A DNA stretch of 64,000 bases from Ceratotherium simum simum (GCF_000283155.1 NW_004454165.1:42779505-42843504); one strand, 5' to 3'. Positions 32,766-46,004 are shown, numbered from the stretch's first letter. Numbers and translations are program-made. The notes: generated by a model not told the origin, from the letters alone.

Positions 32766-35700
32766 GGGTTGTTTTTTAATAAGTGCAAGGGATTGAAAAT
32801 GTACAGATCCTGAAAAAGCTGCAGATCCGACCTTCCAGGTGACTGATCCGATGTATTGTCGCAGAAGCTGATAGTCATCAATGACAGCGTCCCCCAGTGA
32901 TTTCCCCTCATGGAAGTATTGTTTAGAGCAGTGTAAATTTCTCAGAGACCCCATATTCTGATAATAATATTTATATCTTGACAACATTAAATTATACAAG
33001 GCCATAAAGCCAAAAACAAAATACAAATTATATACAATTTAACTTATAAAAGGTTAAATTGCAGGCAAGGCCTAAGCTTTTGGCTGTCTGTACACATGGG
33101 CATCTGACCAAGAAAGATGATGAAGATTATGAAAGAGATTCTTAAAGCAGGAACTGGGCTGACCGTTCTGAGCAGTGGACAGCAGAGCACCAGCCACAGC
33201 TCTGGCCAGCACATTGCCATATTGTGGGTTAGATGAAGGAGTCCCCTGAGGGATTCACTGTGTCCCGGTTCTTTAGTGGGACTCCTCACTGGGGGACTTC
33301 GGAGGAAGTGTAGGGAGGATTTTGGTCAGTCACACATTGCTGTTCCGGAAGATTCGTGAAACGGCCCTCCCAGAGGCAGCAGTGAGGAAGTTCAGAAGAG
33401 TCTTTACCCAGGAGTCACGTGCGCCCTGCGTTGGGTCTTTGAGCCATTCCAAGTGAGAATCCCACTGAACCATGTGGCCCTGCGCCCCTCGGGACTAGTG
33501 GGCATGGCCTTGTCCCCCATGGCCACTCCCAGGACATTTTTGCCTGGTTCATACCAGTCCTGTTCTTCCAAGGAGGACGGGTTCATGCAGTTAATAAGTG
33601 TGGGTATCAGCGATCTCTTACCTGCCGAGTAACGAGTTACCCGACCTTAAAACCGCTCTGCTGAGTATCTCAGTTTCTGGGTCAGGAACCCGGTGCAGGT
33701 GAGCTGGTGCTCTGGCTCCAGCCTTGCTCAAGACCTCGGGAGCGTCCCTTCCAGCTCACCCTGTGGCCGTGGTGGCCTCGGGTCCTCGCGGCTGCTGCCA
33801 CATGGCTTCTCCCTAGGACAGCTCACACAGGACACCTCCAAAATCGATTTTTGTCTGATCACCAGGTTCTTTGTGAGGCACAGTCCAGAAGTTTCTGTTA
33901 CGGAGCAGGGACGGGTGATAGTCTGAGGACGTTTGCCTGACTGTGGCCCGTTCCTGGATCTGGTTGTTGGAAGATGGAGGATTTTCAAACATGTTGAGGG
34001 CACCGGCCAAGAATAAGAATTGGGCATCTTTTAGGGGGAACACTGTAATTAAAACATAGTAATCGTTTATTTTAGCAGCTCTGACATCCAGTAACCTGCT
34101 AGTCTAAATTACTGTGTGTTAGTGGAATTGTTTATAAAATGATCGTATTTCAAGTATTAGCTTTATGTGGATTTATTCCACAACCACGTGAGCCCCTGCT
34201 GTATACGAGATACCGTGCCGAAGGCCACATCGTTTATTCAGGCAGAGGATGGAAGGGTGTCACTGAAGTTACTGCAGGTGTTACAGACGGAGCTGTACAG
34301 CTCTGGCATTGACGGCGCCAGCATCCCGCTGCAGTTGCCCGTCCCGGAGAGCGGCGGGGGGCGGGGGGCGGGGTGCTGGACAGTGGAGGAGCTGCGGTCC
34401 TTCCAGAACAGAGGCAGTTGTGTTTTCTGGTCTCTGTGCCCTCTGTCTGGAGAGCAAACGCTGGACGCTTTCGTCTCCAGAGTCAACAAGGTGGAAGATT
34501 CCTGAGTCATTTCAGGCGGCTTTTCTAGGAGGGAATGCATTTACTCTGCCTTTTTTTCTGAGTATGTTACCCTCACTGTTTTCAACTTGCTGTCTGTTTT
34601 AATTACTCTCACAGGAATTGTGAAAAGTGGGCAGTTTATTCAGATCAAGGCTGATTGCTCTATTTTTCACTTTTTGGTTTGGTATTTCCAAAAATCAGCT
34701 GGTTTTTAGAACCTTGCAGAAGAGACTTGATTGAATCAGGAAAAAGCTAAAGGTCCCCGGAAGGAGCAGGGCGAGGCTGTGCACCTGTCCCCCCTCCTTA
34801 CCCTCAGCCCTGCATCCTGTGCCCCCAACACCAGAAAGGGCCAGCGGGTGCTGGGCTGGCCTGTGCCCATGCTCGGGCTCTTAGGAGCCATTATGAAAGC
34901 ATAAGTTATGCAAGCTTCTGCTTAGATAAGTTATATGAAAAACAGAGGTAGTAAATCATCAAAACTTATTACTTCCCAGTTGTTTTACTATGTTTGCTGT
35001 TAGCTGTGCCCGACGCCTGTTGGGTCGGGACGGTGGGAGTACGGTCAGCGGTGCGCAGCCGCACATCCTCACAGCCCCCGGTTGGGGTAGCTGGAGACCA
35101 GCAGGAAACTGGCGCTTTTCCCAGAGAGCTGGCTGGTGAACCTTCCCGGCAGAGCAGGGCTCCGGGCCTCTCCAGCAGCCAGCCCCACGTTCCTCATCGA
35201 GTTCTCGTTAGAGCTGGACAGACGTGGACAGGCGCTACTTAGATTTCATCTCAGTTTCAGTCTTTGCTGTCTACACTAATGATACTTGACGTGAAATGAG
35301 TTGATCAGGACATGTTCTCCCGTTGCTGAAATCTGTCGCGCAGCTTCCCCTGCGTGAGATCCGAGGATCCCCCTGCGAGCTGCCTGCAGAGCACTGTATG
35401 ATTTCACATGCTGTCTCGGAATGGCTCCTGCTGTTAGGTGCACGCTCCCCGTGAAAGAAGCTGACGCAGATGCAGCAGCCGGCGAAGAACCGGGCTTTAG
35501 GGTGTTCAGTTGGTAATGGAACCTGGAGTTTTGGTCATGGAGCGCTGCTTCTTGTTCCTTCCCTTCTCCGTGTCCTTTTCCCCTCAGATTCTCACGTGAG
35601 GTTGACCCCTTATCTGGAGCCTCGGAAGTTATCAGCTAAAATGTAAGGTCAAGCCGTTGAACAGATTCGTTCATTCAGTGCTACACATTGGGTAACGTTT

Positions 35701-35769
35701 CCGCTCTGTCACTTCCTTGAGTAAACATAACACTGAATTCTTCTCTTTCATGTAAAAATGGCAACAGGC
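32766..35769. other. Long repeat-poor region
   Basis: Apart from a possible L2 scrap at 34171-34220 and a G-rich run at 34351-34374, no repeats or exons recognised. The segment 32930-33060 is strongly AT-rich. A minus-strand frame of 171 codons (32511-33026) crosses into this region and includes the MIR tail above; it is not supported as a gene. Confidence 0.45.
34351..34374 (+). repeat. G-quadruplex-type cluster
   Basis: GCGG followed by two six-base G-runs and a four-base G-run with single C loops. G-quadruplex-prone and CpG-containing. Confidence 0.65.
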
Positions 35770-35960
35770 CATTCATTCTTTCACATCTTTTGTTTCCTTC
35801 TTCTCGTGTGTAAGGCGCTGAGATGGAGCTGAGGATTTGTTCCAGAAAGAATCAGACCTAGGTGCTGCCGCAAGGAGTTAACGTCTCGTGGGAAAGATGA
35901 GAGGGTGGTTACATAACGGGGGCAGAAGCAGACGATGGACGTTGTCAAGAGGCAGGAGAG
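35770..35960 (-). mobile_element. L2 LINE fragment
   Basis: Reverse-complement L2: cattcattctttcacatctt at the 3' tail, a 'gtgtgtaaggcgctgag' region, 'agaatcagacctaggtgctgccgcaaggagttaacgtctcgtgggaaag', which mirrors the usual 'ccctgccctcatggagcttacattctagtgggggag' arrangement. Confidence 0.6.
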
Positions 35961-36298
35961 CTGCCCCAGGCAGAGAGTGAACCCACACGGGAGATGGGAG
36001 GGGGGCGGCTTTTGGAGCAGGCCGCCTGGGACCTGGCCCTGTAGGTGGGTGGGCAGACTTCCTGTGTTTGTGAGGCGGCTACACCGATGTTCCAGCGCCG
36101 GGAATGTCAGTGGTGCTGTATTGGCATCCTCCGTTGTGCCAGGATGTTCAGGAATTCCACAAAACTCAAAAGGGTATGGTGAGAGGTTTACATATATGTT
36201 GAATTTGGGTAGACTACAAAAAACAAGAATGGGTTTTCATTTCCATTCCAGAATTTATAGTATACACCCACTTCTTTTTTAATGTATGTAAATAACAG
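35961..36298. other. Unique sequence
   Basis: No recognised repeat or exon. Confidence 0.4.
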
Positions 36299-37065
36299 CC
36301 TTATTGAGATAAAATTCACATACCATACAGTTCACCCTTTTAAAGTGTACCAGTCAGTGTTGTTTAGGATATTCACAGAGTTCTGCAAAAGTCACCACTA
36401 TCTAATTTTAGAGCATTTTCATCACCCCAAGGAGAAACCCCACACCCATTAGCAGTCACTCCCCATTCCTCCCTCCCCCCAGCCCCAGGCAACCACTGGT
36501 CTGCTTTCTGTCTGTATTTGCGTATTCTGGACATTTCATATAAATGGAATCGTATGCTATGTGGCTTTTTGCATCCGGCTTCTTTCCCTGAGCATAATGT
36601 TTTCCAGGTTCATCCACGTCGTAGTGTGTATCAGTGCTTCATCCTTTTTTATGGCTAAATAATATTCCATTGTATTGGTGGACCACACTTTGCTTATCCA
36701 TCCATCAGCTGACGGATATTTGAGAGGCTTCCGCTTTTGGTGACTGTGAAGACTTGGGCTGCGAACGTTGTGTGCAGTTTTTTGTATGGATGTGTGTTTC
36801 AATTTTGGGGGGTATATACCAGGAGCGGAAGTGCTAGGTCATATGGTAACTCTTATGAGTTACATTTTATGTTTAAGTTTCTAAGGAACTCCCAAACTGT
36901 TTTTCAAAGTGTCTGCACCACTTTACATCCCCACCAACAAAGTATGAGCGTTCCGGTTTCTCTGCATCCTTGGCAACATGTGTTGTCATCTGTCTTTTTT
37001 GTTATAGCCTCCTGGTGGTGTGCAGTGGTGTCTCACTGTGGAGTGCATTCACTTCTGATGATGGA
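36299..37065 (-). mobile_element. L1 LINE, 5'-truncated
   Basis: Reverse complement of an L1 3' UTR plus the ORF2 C-terminal region. It starts ccttattgagataaaattca, with cttttaaagtgtaccagtca, gcattttcatcaccccaagg, the 'attctggacatttcatataaatggaatcg' block, and ends in the 'cctcctggtggtgtgcagtgg' area. The 3' UTR is well preserved. The ORF2 part is broken by several frame changes. Confidence 0.88.
36557..36802 (-). pseudogene. L1 ORF2p C-terminal fragment
   Basis: Open for 81 codons on the minus strand with the L1 ORF2p end motifs MEYYLAIKKDEAL, TTWMNLENIML and RERSRMQKAT. These lie after the reverse transcriptase domain, close to the protein's C-terminus. No catalytic part is present. A decayed remnant. 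Confidence 0.85.
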
Positions 37066-37565
37066 CTCGAGACCTACGGTGAACTGGTAGCAAAAATGTT
37101 TTAAATTTTGAAATTCTGATTTTAATGTGTGTAAATTAGACTTGCTTTAGAAAATGTCCTGATTGACAGGTGTAATTGTGTGAAGGGCGCAGAGTTTTAT
37201 GTAAGAGATGCAATGACATTTTGGTCCTCTGGGACACGTCTCTAGGGAAACGTTCTTGTTGAAACTTGGTGAAGAGGCTTCTCCAGAAGGAGCAGCAGCA
37301 GGTGAGTGATCGCATCTCGGTGTTAGGGCGGAGGGCTGTGCTGTCAGGACCTGCTGCCCCCCTCTATGCCTGGTGTCCTTGTTTGAGTCGGCCACTTTCC
37401 AGTAGTGCGATGTCTGGATCAGATTTACGCTGTGACGTTGATTGTGAAGAAGTGGCGGTGCTCGTCAGGTTGACAGGGCCGTCGCTACGACCCTGCACGG
37501 TGGAGGGAGCCCTCTGGTGGAGGCTCCCTTGGGGCAGCTGCTCCGGTCTGTCTCGCTCCAACATA
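37066..37565. other. Unique sequence with a CTCF-like site
   Basis: No recognised repeat or exon. It holds one CTCF-like core motif, listed separately. Confidence 0.4.
37508..37520 (-). promoter_or_regulatory. CTCF-like core motif
   Basis: The plus strand reads agccctctggtgg, so the minus strand reads ccaccagagggct, which matches the core of the CTCF binding consensus (ccaccagrgggc). Sequence match only. It lies about 50 bases upstream of a MER20. Function not shown. Confidence 0.35.
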
Positions 37566-37760
37566 GAGGTTCTCCGCTGACCTCCTGCCCCCAGGACACC
37601 TGGAATGTCTGGGGACATCTGATCATCACAGTGAGGAGGGGTGCCGTTGGCGTCTTGTAGGTAGAGGACAGGGGTGCTGCCGAGCAGGCTGTAGTGCACA
37701 GGGCCCAGCAGAGAGAGCAGTCCGCCCTGAGAATCCCAGTGCCAGGCTGAGAAGCCTGCT
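37566..37760 (+). mobile_element. MER20 DNA transposon
   Basis: Plus-strand MER20, diverged. Blocks: gaggttctccgctgacctcc, ggaatgtctggggacatctg (37601-37620), 'gtgccgttggcgtcttgtaggtagaggacaggggtgctgc', gtagtgcacagggccc and a gctgagaagcctg end. Confidence 0.78.
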
Positions 37761-40700
37761 CCAGCGGCCGTTCTCGACCTTCCTGCCCCGTCACCGTGAG
37801 CGTGTGCACACAGGGATTCGAGCCAGCCGTGACCCCAGCCTCTCAGTTTATTTTAACAGTTCATTGAACTCACCCATAAAATTCTCTGTCGTCACAAACG
37901 GCTCAGCACATTTACTTTCATTTGTTGATGTAAAGATCAGAGACGGGCATTCCTTGTCTGTTGTTTGCCGTGTTGAAGAGGCCTCCAAGGTTATCTGGAC
38001 GGGTTTTTGAGCCTGTTTTGTGAGCTTTTATTTTATTTTGTTATAGAATTGCTTCATTTTGTTCCTATTTTGCCAACCAGACAGAATGGCATCACTTCTG
38101 AAATGGGAAATTCTCGCTCATATAATCCCATGTCAATTGAAAGAAAGACCTTGTGTAAATGATTCTGTCCGAGAGCTACAGTAACCTACTTGGTAACAAA
38201 TGCATTTTTCATGTGAGTTGCTGTGCACTTAAAAAAATGCATACAATGGAGAACAAGCCCTGGTCCAGTCTATGTCCTCTTCCTGTCAGCATCGGCTGTA
38301 AGAACTACGGTGAGCCTTCTGTCGATGCCACGGCGACACATGCAGCTCGGGGGGATAAAGGAAGAGAGAGAGAAAGATGTCACGCTGTTGGAGAGCAGTG
38401 TGTCGTGCTGAGCTGGGTTCCGTTGAACGTTTTGTGACCAGAGCACCAGGCTTTTCATTTCTCAGCCTCCTCTACGTGCACAGTCCAGAACCTGGGAACA
38501 AAAGTCACTTCTCCTATTTTTCTCTCATTATCTAGAACTCATGAGAGTGGTGTCAAAGAAGGTGGCTCAGTGAGAGGCTCTATGCCTCCATTCATCCCCC
38601 AGGCAGGGATCGAGGCCCACGTCTGCGGGCTGAGTGGGGGTGGTGGTTGCTGACCCCAGAACCCCCAGGGCTGCAGAACTACTGCTGCCGGCTGGGGTCA
38701 CTCAGTGCTGCCCAGGCTCTTGGTGATTTAAGGAAAACGATTTTTCAGGCGGAAACCTGCATGAACAGTATCAATATCATTGTACACTCCAGTTATTAAG
38801 TGTCATTTCAGTGTTCCTTTTTGCAAAGATTCTATCTCAGCATAGACATACCCACCTCATTTGTTTTCAGCCAGTTCACGCAAACATTAAATACGTGTTC
38901 AGAGCTGGGACGGTTCCTCCTCCTCGCTCAGAGCCTGGAATTGCCAGGGCACTGAATCACGTTTGTTTAAGATAGTTATGACCGCAGTGTCCACAGTGCT
39001 GTAATAAATATTTATTGCTTTGATGCGAGCTTGATTAAATCAAGCCAAGATGGAAAAATACAGTGGCCTGGGAAGGAAGACAGTTAACTTTTTACCTGGT
39101 AAATGTTATGTTTGTTGACTCCACAGGTCTTTTTAGTAGTTGCCAGTGCTGGGGTGGTGCCGTACCATCACACACGCTGCAGGAACGCCTGGCTCATTGG
39201 GCTGGTGTGGCCCACAGGCCAGAGGTCGTGGTGTGTCCTAGTTGTGTTTTCAGAAAGCCTTGGACTCCTCGGCTTGGCCGTGGCCCTGAGCAGGGGCGGG
39301 AGGCTGTATTCCTGCCTCCCCTGGACCGGCCGGCGGCTGTGGGACACTCCTGCCCCCCGCCCTCAGGGACCTGCCTGGCCCTACAGGTATTTGGGTGTCT
39401 GACTCTGACAGAAGAGAGAAACTAGCATTAAATATGATCTTATTATCAAAGAGTTTAATCTAGTCAAGGTCATGCCAGCTACCACTTAGGAGGTTCTTTA
39501 TTCTCACCTAGTGATTGATTCATCCACAGCTCGGCTCCCCAGAATCTGTTTCAGCGCTTGGGTCGTGACCAGCTGGGCCGGGGCAGCTGACCCTCTGCCC
39601 TGGCTCTGGCCGCCGAGGGGGCCGGCCTGGGACTCACACCCTGGGTTCTGCACTGGACCTGCCGCGTGTGGCGGGTCACTTCTTGCTGTAACTGGATTGT
39701 CCCTCATCTGTCATATTAGGTGACGGGTCGTCACGTCCTCAGTCAGCGATCAAATTCTTGTCACCTCGGAGCTGAAGTCACATAACATTTCCTGTAAGAA
39801 CATCAAGGTCTAAGAAGCGTTTGGGGAAAGACTGGTAAATTTGCATCACAGTGTACAACTTCTACGTGAAGACTGAGAATCAAGAGAAGTGACCGACGGG
39901 GAGGAGGCACGTGCAGTAGTTCACCTGGATTATCTGTGTCCGTCACCTGCCGGGACTTCTGTGAATCTGGGGGGAAAAGAAAACCCAGCAGGAAAAGTGG
40001 GGAAATGACATGAGCCTCCTGATTCACGAGAGTTAATCAGATTGGCCAGTAAGTGAGAGGAGGGGCTGAAGAGGGAAAATGGGGGCCTGTGGCTGCGTCT
40101 GTGATATTTCATTTCTCAGACACTGAGTCAGACGTTGTAAAGTGTTGACATCTGCCAGCTTTGGATGGCAGGGACGTGCTAGTTGATCATCCGCTTCTAG
40201 GTGCTTACTTACTAGAAAAAGCATATTACCGTAGAAATTAAATGCGTGGAAACCCTCACGCCTCTTCCTTTATTTCTGTTTTGGATTTGTGCGTCCCAGC
40301 AGAAGTGATCACTGCACCCCTCCTCCTCGGGATTTTCCTCTGGTTGCTGCTGAAGCTGAAGGGCAGTTTCTGAGACTATGAGTTATGACATGAAAGGCTG
40401 TTATTGGTTGGAATGCAGAAACTGCCCGGTCTTCATCTGAGTGAACTACAGACAGGTCTGCACTCGGTTCAGCAAAGTTGTTGAGAGGAGGTTTCTTCAG
40501 TCTCACACAGTGGTTCAGAGTGGATTGTGATAAAACCTTTCAGCGTCTTGCTCAGTAATTGTGTTACCTGAAGGTGGGAGAAAGCCACAGGTGAGACCTT
40601 TGGGGGGGTGTAACAGCAGAGTATCAGGAGCGGGTGGTCCGACTTACCTTCTGTGTCCTTGTCTGTAAACGTTTGTCACGCCCATTTATACTCAAGTGGC

Positions 40701-42340
40701 AGGTTCCGTGGTATAATGTGATTGGATCGTGCAACTCAAAGTATCAGAAGCAAAATGTCTTTTGTTTACAAAGGCTCACGGTGTAGTAGATTTGCAGACT
40801 GGAGGAGGCTGGTGTGCAAGTCAGGACGTGAACATGACTTGCAGGGCCGCTCAGAGCTCCTTCCCTCTTACTGTACCTAACGCTCGCCGTCCCTCCCGCC
40901 CTTCCTCCTCTTGCTGAGGCTCATAACACCGTCCGAGGCCTGACGTTAGCGGTCCATGTCCCCACGGCTCCTGCTCTGTCCCTGCCCTGAGTTTTCCACT
41001 CAGTGTCCTGTTGCGTCCCAACTGGGCGCCCCTTCCGGGCACAGAGTGGAGGGCGGGTTCTTAACTGCACAACCCCGTCTTCGCTGTTGCGAGCTGCTTG
41101 GAAGCTGGGAGTGAGAAAGGAGGTGACGGTCCCCAGTCCCTGTTTAGTCCCCACTTTGGTAGCTTCTTCAGAGAGAAGAACAAAAACACTCTTCACTTTG
41201 TTCCATTTTATACCTGTAACTTAAAAACATTGGGCAAACAGCAGAAAAATTATTTCAGGGAAGTCTTGTGTGCTTTTAAATCTAAGATGTGTGTTGTCGA
41301 AAGAAACCATTCTTGTCATTGTAAGGGAGATGCTAAAAATTAGGAGACACAGCCAGCAACTCCCCTCAGGGGAGTTATAAATTAATTAAGTGAAGAAGCT
41401 GTACCATGAAAATCACTTTAAAAATAGGAGCAGCGTGTAATGACTTGGGTGCCGCCCCGTCTCTGCCAGCGAATCCTCCGATCTTCGCAAGTCACGTCAC
41501 ATCTCTGGGCTGTGAAGGGTGTGGACATAGACACCTGCGTTGGCTCCTGTTCTCTCTGCTGAGGGTCTGGACCCCCAGGTGCGGATTTAAACAGCTTGTC
41601 GCCAGGCCCAGGGAGGTGGAAGGAGGAGCGGGCATGAGTCTCTCGGACACACTTGTTTTAGTGGTTTCTTTTTGCCAGCAACACCGCCCCTATTTCTAAG
41701 TTTCCAGGATGGTAGCACATCCAGATTTTAGCACATTCTAATATTTATTAGAAACAACAGCAGAAGACTCTCTGCCTTGGGCGTGATTCTGATATTGAGG
41801 TTATATTTGCTATTTTAGTTTAAACATTTACTAATAAGTATGTTTTGATAGCTGTCAACAATGTGAATTCACGTACAAACATCCAGCCCATTTCCACTTA
41901 AGCCCGGAGCGTTCAGTTGCACTCTCAGGTATGAGACTTCCTCCGGAGAAGAGCGTCCATGATCACGTCTGCCAGCTCAGTGTGGGGCAGTCCGGTTGGG
42001 ACACCCTGGGTGTGCCTCTCACTGCCTTTGCAGGTGTTCCCGGTGTTTCTGTGGGACACCCAGGGTGAGTGTGAGCACCGTGCGGGCAGGTTGTCTTGGC
42101 TTCTTCAGCCTGCGGTAGGAGGTCTGCGAAGTAGGAAGACACACACAGGTGGGAGAGCGAGCGCCAGGAAGACCGGGCACATCCCAACCTCGAATCTGAG
42201 GGCGTCATGGCTCTGGGGGCTGAAGCCCAGCACCATCCTCTGCTGGCCTCCGTCACCGTTTGCCCAGGTTCACTGCAGAGTCCAGAAGGAGGGAGCACAC
42301 AGCAGGAATGCCGGTCAGCGAGGGCCCGTGTGCGCTGCCC
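37761..42340. other. Long repeat-poor region
   Basis: About 4.6 kb in which I recognise almost no repeats (only a weak MIR-like patch near 41445-41520). AT-rich portions at 38000-38260 and 38720-39120 are good candidates for conserved non-coding DNA, by composition only. No exon is supported; the open frames in GC-rich parts (for example 39063-39425, 41959-42522) lack recognisable domains. Confidence 0.45.
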
Positions 42341-42527
42341 ATGTTCTCAGGGGAAGTAGGACCACCCTGCCTGGGGAGTTTAGGTATTGGGGGAGCGTTT
42401 TGGTTGTCACAGCGGTTGGGGGTGCTGTTGGCAATGAGGGGGCAGGGCAGGGATGTTTGACATCCTGCAGTTGTGGGACATGCTCATATAATGAAAATTA
42501 CCCCACATTTGTAGTTGTCTGAGCCTG
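42341..42527 (+). mobile_element. MER20 DNA transposon, diverged
   Basis: Plus-strand MER20: gttctcaggggaagtaggac, then gggagcgttttggttgtcac (42391-42410), 'agcggttgggggtgctg', cagggcagggatgtttgaca, 'tcctgcagttgtgggacat' and a 'gtctgagcctg' end. Confidence 0.72.
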
Positions 42528-45500
42528 AACCTACCTCCACTTCACATGTAAACACAAAGTTGTTTTCAAGGACATTTAGTGTATTGCAGGTTCTGGGAAC
42601 ACAGCTGTATCACCCATGCTTTTTATTTTCTGGGTTCTAATGCTTTAACATCTGGGAACTGGTCGACCCTGGAGGGATGGTCCACCCAGGGCTAGCTGTT
42701 CCTAGAGATGCTCTACAGGCCTTCCGTGTGCAAACCAACCCATGCAGAGCCCCTGCCCCAACCACCTCCTTTATCATCTCTCACACTCAGGGCTACTGTC
42801 CCCCTGCCTTCATCACCCAGAGCCAGATACAGGACAGCCAGGGACAGCCCCTGAACCCACAGCCGCTGAAGCTGGCCGATCCTGAGCCCACTCACCCTGC
42901 CTCGCCTGTTCCTTCCCCAGAAACCACAGTGAAGGCTTTGCTGACATGTTCCCCTTGCTCTCTCTGCCTCCTGACCAGCCCTGTGCTTCCTGTGTGGCGT
43001 CCCTCCTGTTTCTAGGGATCTGCAACAGAAAAACTTCCTTCACAACAGTCATTTCTGTTTCTGCATGATTTACACGCCTGATTAAGACAAATCCCAGGTG
43101 CATTTCAAAACATCAGCTATTACATAAATTGTGGAAGATTTTACTTTAGTTTCTTTGGAACTTTACCAGGACTTGAAACTATTCTGGAAAATCACATAAC
43201 CTGTAGTAGCGTTATTCATGGTGTCAGACCCCATAAAGGCAGGAGTATCATTTGTGGTTGTACCTGACACAGACCCAGCGTACCTGTGTCCAGTTGCAGC
43301 TGTGCGTTCCTGGTGACATCACTCCTGCAGTTGCAGGTGGAGCCATACCTGTGCCTTACAGGCTGACGTATGTGTGGTTATCATAACTCGTGTCCCCTCC
43401 ATCTTTCCTTTAGAAAGAGAGCTTCATGGTGGTTTGTAAAAGTCAGTGGAGCAGTTAGGGCCTACTCCTCATGAATTTCATAGCGATGGCACCCTAGGAG
43501 GAACCTGTCAAGGGAAGGGGACCCTGGGAGCGTGGGGTGGAGCAGCACTCCCAGGGACGAGCAGAGCAGGCCGCGGGGGGGGGCGCTGCGCTGGACGATG
43601 CCCAGCACAGACGGGCTCGCTCTCCGCCCCCGCTGCTGCCTGGCCAACCCCGGACGGGGCCTCTCTTTACCTGGATGTTGGCTGGTGACCCTCCACAGGG
43701 GCAGCGTTGAAGGGACGGCCCCTGGACGCTGTGTGACGCCCTGACCCCCCCGGCTGTGTAAGTGAAGTCCTTGTAGTTCATGGCAGTTTCGTATTTCCGG
43801 TGACGTGCCTGTCTGTATGTTTGGGGGCAGGGAGGTGGGGCAGACAGACGTGGGGTGGGGATGTGAGGTGTGTGTGTCCACATTGAAAGGCCCACTGACA
43901 GGAGTGGGAGCACAGAAGCGCTTTTCCTAGGGTGTTTTTACAACCTGTTGCTTATCCTGCAAGGTCTGTCACTCTATTACACTGTCCTGTGACAAGCCAG
44001 CCTCTGTCACTGGTGTGGAACGCCACCGTCAGTGCCCGTTTGTGACTTAGCCCTCAGGGGGGGTGTAAGCGTCTCTGGGCTGTGGGTTCTGTGCTGGACC
44101 CTGACACCACTGCGGATCCTCCTGGGGAGTGAATGGTGACTGCCAGGATGTGTGGACCCGCGTGTTACAGCCAGGACCTCAGTTAGGAACTGTGAGGGTG
44201 CCCAGGGGGTTTTGCTGTTGGGTCTTGCTTCAGTGAGTCACGTGGAGACCTGGGGGCCAGGCGGCTCTGAAGACTTCGTCTTATTCTTTGCACATCTTGA
44301 GAGCAGAGGGATGGGGGACGCCACTTACTTGTGGAGGGCGTGTCTGATCCGTGCCCCCTCTCACCTCACCTCGCCTCCCCGAGCCTTCAGCAGCTGACCG
44401 CACGCCGGCCGGGCCACGTCCCCCCCGCCCTGCAGCACAGCGCCTCCCCAAGAAGTCGAGACGCTCAAGAGGTGGATGTGAGGGTGGACCGGTGGGCAGA
44501 CGAATATGCCCATCCCGTGGCCGAGCTCTGAAGACAGGCCCTGACCCCACCTGTCGTCCCACTGCCACACCTGCCTCCCCCAGCCGGTTCCTGACGACAC
44601 CATGACTCTGCTTGGCCACGCTGCCTGTGTCCTCGTGTTATCCAACAAATGATCCAGCGCTGGGCTCTTCTCATCCCCTCTTCAGCTGGAACGCAGGCCA
44701 GCCCCCGCAGCTGTGGGTTTTATTGTGGGTCTTGGTATCTGGCAGGGGTGCACTCCAGGGCTGCGGCTGAGGGTCGGAGCCGGCCTCAGTCAGGAGAGAG
44801 ACGTGTTTCACTGCGGCCTTGTGTCTTAGTGTCGGGGGGGACAGGGCAGGAGGCCGGCTGGGCAGTGCACAGCTTCCCCTGCCCCCCATGCAGGCCGTGC
44901 CCAGGTAACCCAGGAAAGAGAGTTGAGGGCATGGGGCCCCCTTGCCGCAGATGGGCGGTGGACCCTTTCCAACCATTTTTGTGCATTTTACACGTTTTAG
45001 TCACGCAGGCTGGAGGCCTGTGTGGGATGCACGGGTCTGGGACGGCTTCGCCGAGCAGAAGGCAGCAGACTCGTGAACCCCCCGTCCTAACCCACTGTTC
45101 CTCAGGTCAGCGTTCTGGGAGCCGGAGGCGTTCAGCAGCAGGCCTGGGACCCTGGGAAGGAGGCTCCACTCATGGTGCCTCTGATCCTTATCCCGGAGAA
45201 CCCTCCTCTGGGCGGGATTGTGACCCGCTGAGGAAACTTGCCGTGGGAAGCCAGTCGAGAGGTTGCTGCCTCACCAGCTCGTGAACCCCTCACGTCCATA
45301 ACAACTCCTCCTGCTGCTGGTGTCCCTCTGGGCCTGCTGACCAGGACCCTCGTGGTCCCCGTTTGCCGAGAGAGCGTCAGGCAGACATTGCCGGCCCCAG
45401 GCACTGTCTCCGGGGTGGCCCTCTGGCTGGGCATCGCATGCGTGTCTCAGCCTAGCGGGCTGTCAGCGCTGAGACCCGGGAGCCATTCTGATTTTTCCTG

Positions 45501-46004
45501 TTTTTCATCTTTTGCCGGCTGGAGGCCGGACAGCTGCTCCCCAGGCCCACTGGAGAGGTCAGATGTCAGGAGGAGTAGCAGGAGCATGAACGCCCTGTGA
45601 TCACTGGTGCCATGTAGGCCTGTTGGTGAGGTGGCCTGATGGCCTCACCTCCTGCAGAGGGGGCTGACGGCTGACTGTCCCTCCTTCAGGCTTGCGGCTT
45701 CATGTTCTGGAAGCTGCTCTCCCTGACCCTCTGGTCTCCTGCTGTGGCCTGGCCGGGAAAGAATCTGCCCTGGCTGCTCTCCATCCCCCTGTCTGTTCCT
45801 CCGTCACCCCACCCAGTTCGGCCCCCTGGGCTTTGTCTAATTAGTCTGCTCTGAGAGTGTTTTGTGACACAGTCGAGATCAAGAAGTGGCCTGAAGAATC
45901 AAGAGGAAAATACTGACATTTCTTAAGTGAACTACAAACCTGGGAAGAAAGGTTTAGTTATAATTTTGTGGTGAGAACAGGCTGATCTTTGGAATAAGTC
46001 ACGT

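Noticed and set aside
41998..42069. Repeated gggacaccc-gggtg motif
   Set aside because: Only 14 of 16 bases match between two spaced copies; this may be chance in GC-rich DNA.
41959..42522. 187-codon plus-strand frame
   Set aside because: Its last third runs through a MER20 transposon and the rest has no known domain.
44649..45284. 211-codon plus-strand frame
   Set aside because: GC-rich with rival frames on the opposite strand, no recognisable motif, no splice context.
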